From Rotaria socialis (lineage: Eukaryota > Rotifera > Eurotatoria > Philodinida > Philodinidae), in NCBI GenBank assembly GCA_905331475.1, contig CAJNYU010001196.1, positions 18,817 to 82,816 of the forward strand: a stretch of 64,000 bases of DNA, given 5' to 3'. The number at the start of each line of letters is the position of its first letter. The stretch's first letter is position 1. The notes beneath the pieces are model-generated. The model had not been told where the DNA came from. It worked only from the letters and a program-made list of their open reading frames with translations, and ran no database searches. Positions 14,001 through 25,970 of the stretch are shown in pieces. The position numbers and the translations under genes are program-made.

Positions 14001-17000
14001 TGATACAATCTTAAATTATTGTCAAATTAGTGAAAATATAAATTGTTTGTCATCATCACGTCGGCAAAAGAAACGTCATAATCGTGAAGTAATGGAATGT
14101 GAATGTACTACTAGTGAATATGATCGTTCACATGGTACAAAAGCATGTGGACATGAATGTCTAAATCGTATGTTATTAATTGAATGTGGTCCATTATGTC
14201 CATGTGGTCAATGGTGTACTAATCGTCGTTTTCAACGACGCTCATATGCAAATCATAAATTAGCTTTATTTAAAACTGAAATGAAAGGTTATGGATTACG
14301 AACAATAGCACCAATACATAAAGGTCGTTTTCTTGTTGAATATGTTGGCGAAGTCGTTGATATGGATGAATTAGCACGTCGAAGTAAAAAATATAAACGT
14401 GATGGAAATGTACATCAATACGTTATGTCACTAATACATGGAACAGTTATTGATTCAACAATTAAAGGGAATTGGGCAAGATTTATAAATCATTCATGTG
14501 AGCCGAATTGTGTTGCTGAAAAATGGCTTGTTAACGGTGAATATCGTATGGGAATTTTTGCTAAACGTGATCTAAATATTACCGAAGAAATAACCATTGA
14601 TTATCGTTTTGAAACATTTGGTGCGACTGATTTAATAAATGAAAAATGTTATTGCGGCGCACTAACATGTCGTGGTACAATTAGTGTTAAAAATAATAAT
14701 AATAATTCAAATCAACGACAAAATCAACGTCAACCATTAGATGATGATGAAATACTTGAGTATTTAGTTGATGATAATACAAATGAATATATTATGCCAA
14801 AAACAGTTGACGATATTCGTCAATTAATACAAATTATGTCCAGAACAGATAGTGAAAATATTCGAACTATTGAATTAGATCTTATTAAAAATAGTTCGCA
14901 AAAACAGTTCGAATTGCCAAGATTATTTTTAGAATGTAATGGTTTACATGTATTATGTTCATGGATGAAAGATATTTTGATTGATGATGATGAACAACAA
15001 TACACAAATGAGTTCAAATATTATTTGTTAGATTTCATACATTCTGTTCTACCAATTAAAGATCGAACAATTGTGATTAAAAATGGTTTACTCGACTTAG
15101 TTTATAAAAAATTACAATTACCATTACAAAAAACAGATGATCTTGGTAGTAATGATCAAGAACCAATCGGCAGTTTACTGAACTCAATGCTTAATCACCT
15201 TAATGATCCAATTATATCGAAACTTTTGTAAGTTTCAAGATATTTATATTAGATTATATCGAACAAAAAGAGATTTTTCGTTATCACTATTTTTTTAGTT
15301 ATCTTTATTCAACATGGATGTCATTAAAAGAGCGTTATATTATTCCAAAACGAAAAGAACCTGAACAAAACTCAAATTATCATCATCGTCATCATCATCA
15401 TCACCACCATCATCATCACCATAGTTCAAAAACTCCATCTGAAGAAAATAACTATCGATTTAATTTTAGTGCACGTTCATCAGCAACACAACAAAAATCA
15501 AATGATCGTCCCTATGCAAGGCGTTCATTTGTTGTACGAGATATTCCACGTACACAAGACCAACAATTGTCAAAAGATGAACGACGAAAACTATTTGAAC
15601 AACAATATGAAGATGCGGAAAAAGTAAAATATTCTATTTGTTTTTACTTCTAAAGAAACTTTCATCTTTCTCTTTTCTTATCTTTTAAGGCAAGAACGAT
15701 GGCAGCCGCTGCAGCAGCACTCAATGATGAAAGTCTAGGTTTGAATAGTTTTTTCTTGTTCAGTTTTCAAACATATTCTTCTAATATAATTAGCTATGCA
15801 AAATGAGCCTCCTCAAAAGAAACAACGAACATCCGATAGTCTAGATCCAATGGTTCCAAGTACGCCACCTCAATCACAGTCTTCATCAATGGTATGAAGA
15901 AATAAATTATCCTTACATTTTATGTTCTCTCTTTTACTTTTCTAATTTCAGTCGGATATCAATTCTTGGACGTTTCCTACGAATACTGTAAATTTATATT
16001 ATTTCTTTAACTTTTAAATCTCATGTGTATTTTGTTTTAGGTCAATTCACAACAAATCGATCAAACATTTTGGATTCATCAACATTTATCACAATTTCCC
16101 GTCGATTACATTCGCTCATATATGGCTTCTATTGGTATGAATGAAAATTCAAATAAGTTCAATTTCATGATATGTTTGTTTTCTAGGTCAACCAATATCA
16201 GTATCCAATTCTTCGGTAAGTTGATAGAATCTTATTTATGTAATTTTCATTGTTGTTATTTCGTAGATTGATAAAGATGAACCACCTATTCCTCCACCAC
16301 CAAGACCTTCTCATGAAAATGAATTATCACGTATTATTTATTTACCATTGGGTTGGTCCGTCGCAGCGTGTCCGTCGGATTCTGCTGTTTATTTTTACAA
16401 TCGACAAACAATGACAACTAGTTGGACACCACCGTCTTTGACTACGCCTAATGAACATTCAATTTCAAATTCATTACCTCCTCCACCTCTAGATTTAAGT
16501 CCACTTTCATCAGCTCAAATTCATGAAAAGTATCATCGACATCATGATCAACAACAACAGCAACTTTCTTCATCATCCCGTTCAACTATGAAACCAATAA
16601 AACATTCTCAACGTCACAGTCGTAGTCATCGACATCATCATCATATAACAAGCAGTAACAATAAACGAAAACGGGTTTCAGAAACAGTTGAATCTACGAC
16701 TGTCATTAGCGAAGAACTTGATTCACAATTGAAAGATGAAACATCAATGATTATTTCAAATGAACAGTTCAAACAAGACGAAATCAATGATAAAAACTCT
16801 GTAGAACATACTGATGAACTGTCTGCTAATGTTTCGCAAGTACCTATCGATGAAAATAATGAAAACAATGTGTCAATAACAGTGAAAGAATCTTCCGAAA
16901 TCAATGATAATGTCGATAAACACGTTTCATTGAACCCAAATACATTATCATCTTCATCATCGAAAAGTTATCGTGAACTTCTTCGTAAAAATATTTCTCA

Positions 17001-17328
17001 ACATGTTCATACTACATTAAAACCATATACTAAACGAACATGTAAACAAGGACGTATTATATCAACCGATGATATTAAATATCTTGTTAAAAAATTTACA
17101 TTAGCCGTACTTGATAAAGAAATTGAAAAAGCTAAAAATGATGGAATTCCATTATCACCAATACTAACTGAACGTGTACGATTAAAAACAGAAGTTTATG
17201 TTAAGAAATATATGAATAAAGTGGGCCCTGTATTCCAACGGCATGATTCAACGGTTCATCCTTCTTCTCAGCCACCACAACAAACAACAACAACAACAAC
17301 AGCAACAACCGCGTTAAATCCAGAATAG
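11053..17328 (+). CDS. SETD2: SETD2-type histone H3K36 methyltransferase
   Basis: Fifteen exons (11053-11086, 11153-11742, 11797-12003, 12062-12289, 12340-12510, 12569-12875, 12950-13834, 13898-15227, 15299-15623, 15690-15738, 15794-15891, 15952-15987, 16041-16134, 16187-16215, 16267-17328) join in phase to 1814 residues. Residues 1 to about 850 are low-complexity Ser/Arg/His/Asn. A Cys-rich AWS segment starts near 873 (ECECTTSEYDRSHGTKAC), followed by SET (about 915-1045, with RFINHSCEPNC and ITIDYRFETFG) and post-SET CYCGALTCRG. A WW domain lies at about 1486-1516 (LPLGWSVA...TSWTPP). A C-terminal SRI domain at about 1696-1790 would bind phosphorylated RNA polymerase II. This is the full SETD2/Set2 architecture, implying co-transcriptional H3K36 trimethylation in the nucleus. 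It is shorter than human SETD2, mainly in the disordered N-terminus. A 5' UTR splice acceptor precedes the start. Confidence 0.95.
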
Positions 17329-19434
17329 AAATTTCCAATCCCAGAATTAAATTACTCAAGGAACATATTGATGTATTTTTTTTTCGTCGCTCTTGATCCA
17401 TCTCAGATATCTGCATGTGTTTTTCTGTAATTGATTGATTTCACTATCCCTTTTGTTTTCTTGAACTTTCGTTGTTTACTTTCGATTTTTGTGCGTATCA
17501 TGTTTGTATTTCTTGTTGTATAAGAACGAAACAAACAAAGGAAAATAGTTTAAAATCAATTGAGACTTGTGTTATAGTTTTTATAATTTAGTGAAACCAA
17601 TAGATATTAATAATTATACATGTTATTTAGTTGGAAAAAGATAAGTTAATATTAAAATGAGCACAATGGAAAGAAACAACAATATTAAAACATTATGTAA
17701 TTAATGAAGATACATACATCGATCATTGACAATGAACGATGCATGTATATTGTTTTTTTCACGTTATATCTATCCCCCCATGTTACCGAACTTTAATCGT
17801 ATAATATCATCATGGAAGAACATACGAAAGAAGTTCGTTTCCATAAGTACTATTAACTCTATAATAAATGACTAAACAAAGTTACGTATATCTCTATGTT
17901 AGGCGATGAACTAATGAACAGCATCACAAAAAATAATTTGCAAAAGATTAACCAATCAACATTAGTTCTTTGATGTCGTTTTTGAAAATCTGCAGCTCAT
18001 AGTAGTGCAGTTTTAAACAAAAACTGAAATAAATGTCCTTGTAAACGGGGGAAAATGTGCCATAAAAGAAAACGTACTCTTAGATTGTTAGAAATATATC
18101 AGAAGTCGGTAGCTATTTGATGTAAAACAATCAAATTATCCGTTCATTAATGATTGAATGATACTTGAGTTGCTAAAACAATTGCCTAAAAACTCAACTT
18201 ATAATCTCACATCTGGTCTACCAATTGTGTTTCATTTCTATACAAAATAGAGTTAGATTGGTCGCTTTTGTCGATTCATTAATAAATTGTTTCCTGGTTC
18301 ACTCCTTCGAAAACTAAAACAATTGTTTTCATGTCTTAATCATATTTACTATTCAGTTCAAATTATTGCTATGTTTAATTAAAACAGTTTAGCAAGTTTT
18401 GAAGCCAGTTTTTCATTCAAATTAACATAATGGAGAGAAAAATATATATAGTTGATATTTTTATTCTTTATTCGGTGACATAATATATGAGAACAAAATA
18501 AATGTAAAAGACCAATAAGTAAGAGAATCCTTGTTTCTTTTTTGAACTACTCAATAATAATAAAATGAAATCATATTCTTAATATTAAATTGCAGATACA
18601 ATTTTCTTCTACTTGTAATCTATTTCAAAATACTAATTAAAGTCAACATGAACAGTTATTTGCCAATCGTTGATTAGTAATTATTAAATAATTCTAACCA
18701 TTCATGCTTCTATAACAATGTATTTGATGTGAAAATGAATAATATTCTAGTGAATTAGCTTTTGACAAGATACTGAACCAAAATATCTTTTTGTCATGAT
18801 TGGAACTTCGTAAATTGACTTAACAACGACTTTAATCTAAAAATATTTTGAACATCTTCCACCAATGCATATCAGTTGGTATATTTACTATTGTGTGACA
18901 AATCTCTGTATTTTCTTTCAAACTGATGAACTGAAAATCTACTCATCCCTTCACTATTTCAGTACCGAAAGGTGTGCTCATTGATTAGATTATCGATAGA
19001 CATTAGGCGCTCGGTTTTTTTTTGGTGATAACTTACAAATGATTTGAATCTGATCAAATTTTTTCAACTTAGCTTAATTATCAATATGCAATAGTGTATT
19101 TCATTTTATTACAGACAGTTACTTTCGATCGATCGATTCTGAATATGCACTCTCAAATTGATGAAACTATTCATAATAAAGCAGTTTGTACAACATTTAG
19201 ATTCAAGTAAATTTCATCTTATTTGAATTTTCCGTTTATATTGTTTGAAATTGTGCTTATGATAAAAGAACGGGAAAAAAATCTATATTAACGTGTTCTA
19301 TGATTTTTCTTCTAGAAAAAGTACAGACGCTTAAACGACCATGATATCCTTTCACATAGAATAGAACGCAAGAAATAGATAGCAATTCGTATATTTGAGA
19401 ATATCGCGTGTGTGTTCGATTGAATCGATTAGAA
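17329..19434. other. noncoding stretch between SETD2 and FAF-like gene
   Basis: This contains probable SETD2 3' UTR followed by AT-rich sequence. I see no open frame with coding character, no RNA gene and no repeat element. Confidence 0.55.
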
Positions 19435-21089
19435 ATGCTTAAAAATAAGCAAGAAGAAATGTTGGCACAATTTCAGGTATTCATTGTTTTACATTCATTT
19501 TCTTTTCAATCACTTTGCACAATTTAGTCTCGCACTACAATATTTAATCCTGATAAATGTATAAATATTCTTGAACAATTTCGATGGAATTGTTTGGTAA
19601 TTTGGTACTTTTTTAAATTTTCCTTGTTGTTTTATATTTTTTAGAAGAATAATAGGAAGCCATTAATTATGTACTTGAAAATGTTGATTCTGTTAAACAG
19701 AAACCACCGATTGTCGTTCACAATGTTATTCAGTCGTCTCTTGGTTTTGATCAATCACTCAGTAGGTTTAGTTATGTCATATGTTTCAAGTTTTTTTCCC
19801 ATTATCTATAATTTTGTAGTTCCAAATGACTGTCTAAATGAATTGGAAGGTGTTCGTCATTTTGAAAGAACTTTTCAAGATCGTCATGCAGATGTTAACC
19901 GATGGCCAATATGGTTTAAAGCATCACTTGAAAATGTTATTAATCAATCAGTAAATATTCTTAGTACAGATGTACTTCCATTTATGGTTATTAATCTTTG
20001 TATAGCATGGTCCATTTGCTATTTTTCTCAACCATGATAAATCTACTTTTGCTACAACATTTTCTCGTCAAATTCTCTGCTCACCATCTATTTTAAATGT
20101 TCTTCATAACTATAAATGTATTCTATGGCCATGGGATATTACCAATCCATTGAATAAACAACGGTATATTGCTAAGAAATTCTTTCACAATTATTATATA
20201 TTTACCATTACGTTTCTTTTCTTTTTTAGACTTATCGAACGAAGTGGACGTGTTCGACAAGTTCTTCTTGAATGTCTTTCATATTTTCATGATGTTGACA
20301 ATTATCCATTATTACTTTTGCTTAGTAGCCAAAAAGATCGAATGATACTCCTTGATATTATCAATGGAAATTGGGATTTGGATCAAACACGAGCTTGTCT
20401 CGAACGTACATTAAATCCAGTTCACGAACAATGCATTATACCAATCAATGAAGTAAGAAGTTTATTATTGAAAATAAATACTTTAAAAGTTTCTTCTACT
20501 AATAGACAACATCACTATCACCAGGTTGGGTTGGTGGTCGTACAGCAGGTAATATTCACCGTCGTCCTGCCTTCATAACAAGTAATAATAGATTCTAGTC
20601 ATTAAATAATTAATGATTTTTTTTCTTGTTCAAGCATTTCGTTTAAGTCGGCCTCTTCGAACTATTCAACGTCCACATTATATATCATTTTATCATAAAA
20701 ACGAAGATACAAAGCAAAAAGTCGTTACAATGGAAGAAGTTAAACAATGGTTAAATAAAAAAGATAACACTATCTGTACCTATAGTGCTAGTGCAGTGGA
20801 ATCTCCTCGATGGTAATCTATAATATCGTTGGAAATACTGTAATGCGAATTTTTACTTGTCTTCACTTAATAGTCATCAAACACTTCCAGCCAATATTCA
20901 TGTAGAAATCTCATCATCGAAAACGATCGTTTCTCCTAGTCCATCGTTATCTATTTCGATGAAAAGTCAGAATCCAATTATATACATGTCACGACGTCGA
21001 GCTGGATGTAAATATATCTGTATTCTATTTTTCAAGTCTAAATATTCATTTATTACAATTATCTAGGGGCTCCATTATCCAATCGTTGA
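19435..21089 (+). CDS. FAF1/FAF2-like UAS-domain protein lacking UBX
   Basis: Ten exons (19435-19476, 19528-19596, 19656-19761, 19820-19950, 20006-20163, 20230-20452, 20506-20548, 20635-20812, 20874-21007, 21067-21089) join in phase to 368 residues. Residues 1-50 resemble a UBA domain, with CINILEQFRWNCLEAINYVL matching the FAF2 pattern. Residues about 84-235 form a UAS (thioredoxin-like) domain: VRHFERTF, then FAIFLNHDKSTFATTFSRQI, then ILWPWDI and YPLLLLLSSQKDRMILLDII, matching FAF1 block by block. FAF proteins recruit p97/VCP to ubiquitylated clients through a C-terminal UBX domain. Here the last 125 residues are Ser-rich and show no UBX fold or FPR loop. Either the protein has lost UBX or it belongs to a divergent UAS family. 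Introns are 50-86 bp. Confidence 0.75.
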
Positions 21090-22415
21090 AGCTTTTGATT
21101 AAACAAATATATGATATTGTTTTTCAGATTGTTTTTTTCTTTTCTACATATTTTGTAACCAAACATTTTTTTAAATATTTAAATAGAAAGAAGATATTAT
21201 TTTAATTACTTTATTTTCTTCGAACTACATTGTCAAATCATGTAGAACGTTTTACTAATCGGTATCTAATCATTTCAATATAATCAATAGCCAAAAATAT
21301 TGTTATAGGATTCATTGATGGATTGATAGAAAGTAGCTCAATGATCATTGTATCAATTATGATTATTTTTTACTTGGTCTTCAACAAAAATAGTTACTTC
21401 TTATTCGAAAATGATTAATTTTGATTGAATTCTAAGATCAAAATTTTCATTCGTCATAGAGTGAACTTCATCATCTACTGCAAATGATTGCTTACATGTC
21501 TGAAAAGATTCATGATTTATTTTCTAGTTGAGTATTAACTCTATTTACTCATAGGTTTCATTTAAATTTTCTTCATATTTTCAGTACTGTACTGATCCGA
21601 ACTAGTTACTGATCAACAGACTTATGTCTTAAAATTTCCACTACTATTATATTCAACGATAAGTTGTAGAATTTCTTGATGTTTTTATGCAATTGTTCAT
21701 CCTATGATGTGACTTAAGCGCTTTTGACGATGAATTTAAAAACTTCATTTAATGTTTTCTTGATCAATGATGTACGATCTTCTATTGAACGATTTTTACT
21801 CAGAAACAATGTTATTATTTTCTTTCTTTTTAAACGTTTTTTTTTTTTGTTAATAGAATTATTTCCCACACAACCACGATTACATTTTCATATAGACTAT
21901 TCTACAATAGAAGTCACATATAAATTAAAAGAGAATAGACCAACACAAACACCATCAATGGGTTTTAATTTATGTTTAAATTCATTGCACAGGGGAAAAC
22001 AACCTTTGTTATTACGGTTTTATTTCAAGAGACAAGCTGCTAATAAAAAAATGAAAGTTCACCAGTGTTTCTCCATTGCCATTTTCTATATTTTTTTAAG
22101 TTCCATATTATATTCAACAAAATGAAAGTTCTACGTGATTCGAAAACAAAACGTCTCATTTTTATTCTTATACAAATCATAATACGTAATTGTAGTTTGT
22201 TGAACGAATAACTAGCAAACTTTCATGTTCAGTAATCATACATATTCTCTTATTTTTTCGACATGCGCAAGGATATGATTCATTTCTACTAGACAGACAC
22301 ACAGAAACATGTATATTTTTCTTTCTTCTCCACTGTTCTTCGATTGTAAAAGTCGAGGTTGGATTGCACACAACATTCACTATTTTATAATTCAAACGAC
22401 AGATATTCGGTAACG
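21090..22415. other. noncoding stretch upstream of SOX gene
   Basis: An open frame at 21724-22125 contains one stretch (about 21865-22030) with mildly protein-like composition, but it has no matching splice chain or motif. I do not call it a gene. No repeat or RNA gene is seen. Confidence 0.45.
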
Positions 22416-23766
22416 ATGATGATGATGTCAGCTCCATCTTCATCGTTCCATGATGTAAGGAATTTTCTTTGAATTTAACTATTTTCATATTTCTGTTCAA
22501 TTTAGTATTTGACGATAAATGATCCCTTGCCCAAAACTGAGTCATTATCACCGATACAAACAAATGAAGATGACTTTAATGAACCGTTAGATAATAGAAA
22601 TCAGAATCGTAAGAGAAGTTCAACTGTAAAACGACCAATGAATGCATTTCTATTATGGGCCCGAGGTGAACGAAAACGAGTATCCAGTGATGGCTACGGT
22701 GTCAGTCAAACATCATTGAGTAAACTTTTAGGGGAAACATGGCGGTAAAAAAATAGAAACAATGACATAATTTGTCGTATAGAGAAAAAATTAATGTTTA
22801 GACATATGTCCGTCGAAGACAAACAGCCATTCTTAGATATGGCTGAAACATTGAAAAGACAACATCACATTGATCATCCCGACTATCAGTTCAAACCGAA
22901 ACAACGCTCGTCCATTTCTAATAGAACAATAACCAAGAATCATTATCTACCTGTTCGTATGTGTCAATTAAAGAGAAGACATGTGTATATATATATGTGC
23001 AGCGATTGACGTTTCCTCTCATTTTATTTAGCTCAACGACAATCGTCAAACATGAATTCATCATCACCATTATCATCATCAGATTTTATGCAAGAGCAAC
23101 AACAAATTTTATCATTAGCATCAACATCTGATGCTACTCCTCATTTTGTACAATCATCTGTGTTAGCCATGTGTCAAGCTATTGCTCCACCAGGATCATC
23201 GTCGTCATGGTTGTCGTTATCACTCGATGCTAATAGTAGTTGGTTTTCAAAACTTATCGATCAACCTCAACCTGTTATTGTGACACCTCCACCTCGAACA
23301 CATACATCTCCAATGTCATCACGTCGTGCTGTTCGTATACAAATTATAAATAAACATGATGATATTGCTGTAACATCACCAACATTATTACCAATGACAC
23401 CTTCGCCATTATCATCATCATCATCATCATCAATCGTTTTCGATGAATCATCACCAACATTAATCGATTATCTTTCAAATACTAATAGTATGTTTAATAT
23501 CCCTGGTAATCAACATGAATTAATACCACTTATAGATGAAACAACTGGTATGTAATTGTGTTTTCGTAAATTTCAAATTCAATAAATTTTCTTCATTTCT
23601 AGCATATGAAATATTACATGATTCATCGAGTAGTCATTTAATGGACCTCGATCACCCTTATGATAATAGTGGCTGGATCGATACACCTTTATCCAATTTA
23701 GGTAGCAATTCTACTGATATAATTTCAACATCGCCATATTCATCTTATGACTTTTTATCTCTTTGA
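22416..23766 (+). CDS. divergent SOX-family HMG-box transcription factor
   Basis: Five exons (22416-22454, 22506-22744, 22802-22956, 23032-23547, 23603-23766) join in phase to 370 residues. The HMG box spans about residues 54-128: VKRPMNAFLLWARGERKRV, then LSKLLGETWR, VEDKQPFLDMAETLKRQH and HPDYQFKPKQR. RPMNAF and the HPDY tail define the SOX group, which binds the minor groove of AACAAT-like sites. The middle of the box (SDGYGVSQTS) lacks the usual NPxxHNxE sequence, so I cannot place it in a SOX subgroup. An intron interrupts the box after TWR. The C-terminus is Ser/Pro/Asp rich, like a transactivation region, and ends SSYDFLSL. The start is one of four consecutive in-frame ATGs in a small first exon. 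It converges on a second SOX gene 1 kb away. Confidence 0.85.
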
Positions 23767-24788
23767 AACCTTATAAGACTTCGTTTTTTTCTTCATTCTA
23801 TAACGATCGAATTCTACATAAACGTGTGAGACGTACCTAGTATAGTATTTTTCTTCATTTATATTTTTTGCGGTTTTCTTGTCTTACTCTTGTGTTAATA
23901 CGAAAGGTAGTTTCTGCGCGTGCCATTCACTTTATCTTTTGTCTTCTTTTTTTTTGACTATCCTGTATTCTTATTCATTTTTCGTCTTATTTCCTGTCTG
24001 AGTTGTGTTTCATGTATTTGAGTGCATACTGTATAACTAGAGATAGAGAAGAATGAAAATAGAAAACACTCAGATGTGCTCTTATGAATTGTTTTTATTT
24101 TTATTACTAATAAAGATGCGTATGTTTCTATCAAAAGAAAAAGTTGTTTAATTTTTCTTATCGTATTAAAGTAATATCAATTGAAAAGAAAGGGCGCGAA
24201 AAAGATTTCTATGCTCATTTTTGATGTCTTGGTTTCTCTAGATATGAAGAAGAAATAGCATTCTATCCCAAGATTCAAAGTTATTTAATCCACAAAAACA
24301 AAGGTAAATGCTATTTAATAAAACGTGTCGTAGTAGAATACCGTGAGCATACAAACTGAACTTAGAAAAGTAAAACAATTTATTTTTGAATGGAAACCAG
24401 TATAAAAAAAGCAATGGGTAACTTTGCAATGAAAAAAAAGAAAGATTTTTTTCCATAGTTTATTTTATGTTTTTGCTAATGGGTCATATACAAGAAGAAA
24501 TTGATATTTCGGAAGTATTTCGTTTGAAACTTACTAGCAAACTTCAATTACAATTTGCACAGCATTTTATCAATGTTGCAGTATTAACATAGGTTAAATC
24601 TTACTTAGTGTTATCAAAGAAACAAGAACAAACTTGACAAGATAACATCACTGTTGACATTGCTGAAAAAGAACTGCGATCTTTGATATTATTCTTTCTA
24701 TAATTTATTTTTCTTTACATGACATATTTATAAAAAAAACAAAAACAAGTAGTATAGAATCTTTTAGCGAAAGTCATTGAATAGAAGT
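23767..24788. other. intergenic space between convergent SOX genes
   Basis: This must hold the 3' untranslated ends of both convergent genes. AATAAA-like sequences occur near 24110 on the plus strand. I see no additional gene. Confidence 0.5.
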
Positions 24789-25970
24789 CTAATGGTTATT
24801 TATATAATTGAAATTAGTCGTTGCATGTGGAACAAACGAAGTTGAAGGATACGTCATGTACGATGCATCGTATGGGATCAAACCATAGTTTGCATTAAAG
24901 CGAGAAGTATTTTCATAATCAGAAGCAACATGATGAGGGAATGACTGATAATAGGAGTTGTACATATCTTAATTGAAAAAGATAGAATAAATTATAAATC
25001 ATTTTTGATATTTTTATTTTCTAACTCACTCGAATAAGGAAAATGTTCATTTGATTGCATTGTTGTACTTGAATAAATACCATTGGTCATCGTATCATAT
25101 TCATTTGTATTTTCAATATTCGTTGATATTGATTCAGGATAGTAAGGTAACGGAGCAAAATTCTCTTTTGAACTACAACCACTTTCATCATTGTCATCAT
25201 CTTGACTATATTTTGGTGCATAGATTTGTTGTGATTGAAATGATGGAATCACCGAGGACCGATTCGTTGATGATTCTTCAATAGACGATGAACACGGGGA
25301 TGATGTCATAGGTGGATGATGATCACTTTGTACACTTATATCATTAGCTGATGTAGATGATGGCGACGATGAAGATTTACTTGTATTTGGTGTTGAATAC
25401 GGATGATAACGAGCATCTACCACAAAAATTTCGACATTACAATGTATTCTATTGCTAGTTCAACTTACTTTTAAGTTTACGTTTTGGTTGATATCTATAT
25501 TCAGGATAGTCACGTTTATGCTGTTCTCGAATACGTTCCGCTTCGTCAATAAATGGTCGACGCTGTTCTTGTGGTAATGATCTGCAATCAATGTAATTAA
25601 TTCAGAGAATTGTTCAATTGTAAAACTTACTTCCACAATTTTCCTAATGTTTTACTTAATTGTGCATTATTAACAACTGATAGATTAGTTGTTAAATTTT
25701 TTCGTGCAGCTTGTGCCCAAACCATAAAAGCATTCATTGGTCGTTTAACATGAATAGGTTTAATAGGTTTAGGTTGTTTTTGTTCTAATTCAGCCCAATT
25801 CAATTGACCCAAAGCTGAAGAGACGATATTTGAGAGAACGATATTCTACAATACAGAAGTTTTATTATTATTATTGTATTTCAAATTTATTATGATCATT
25901 AAAATTTTCAACAACTTGTGATTTGTTATCAACTTACCGAACCAGTATTTGAGCTTCCTAATGATGACAT
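24789..25970 (-). CDS. SoxE-like HMG-box transcription factor
   Basis: Five exons on the minus strand (25970-25938, 25845-25631, 25581-25469, 25416-25030, 24967-24789) join in phase to 308 residues. The HMG box at about residues 44-118 reads VKRPMNAFMVWAQAARKNL, then NNAQLSKTLGKLWK, RRPFIDEAERIREQHKRDYP and EYRYQPKRK. The MVWAQAAR and LSKTLGKLW strings are hallmarks of SoxE (Sox8/9/10). The usual residues between the first two helices are replaced by TTNLSVVNN. The tail is Ser/Tyr/Pro rich with an acidic patch (QDDDNDESG), consistent with activation function. An intron splits the box after GKLW, one residue from the corresponding intron in the neighbouring SOX gene. The SoxE assignment is from the box alone. 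SoxE proteins are much longer in vertebrates and have a dimerisation region that I do not recognise here. Confidence 0.85.

Noticed and set aside
21724-22125. 133-codon plus-strand open frame before the divergent SOX gene
   Set aside because: Part has protein-like composition, but it contains long Phe/Leu runs, no domain, and does not join in phase to the SOX exons.
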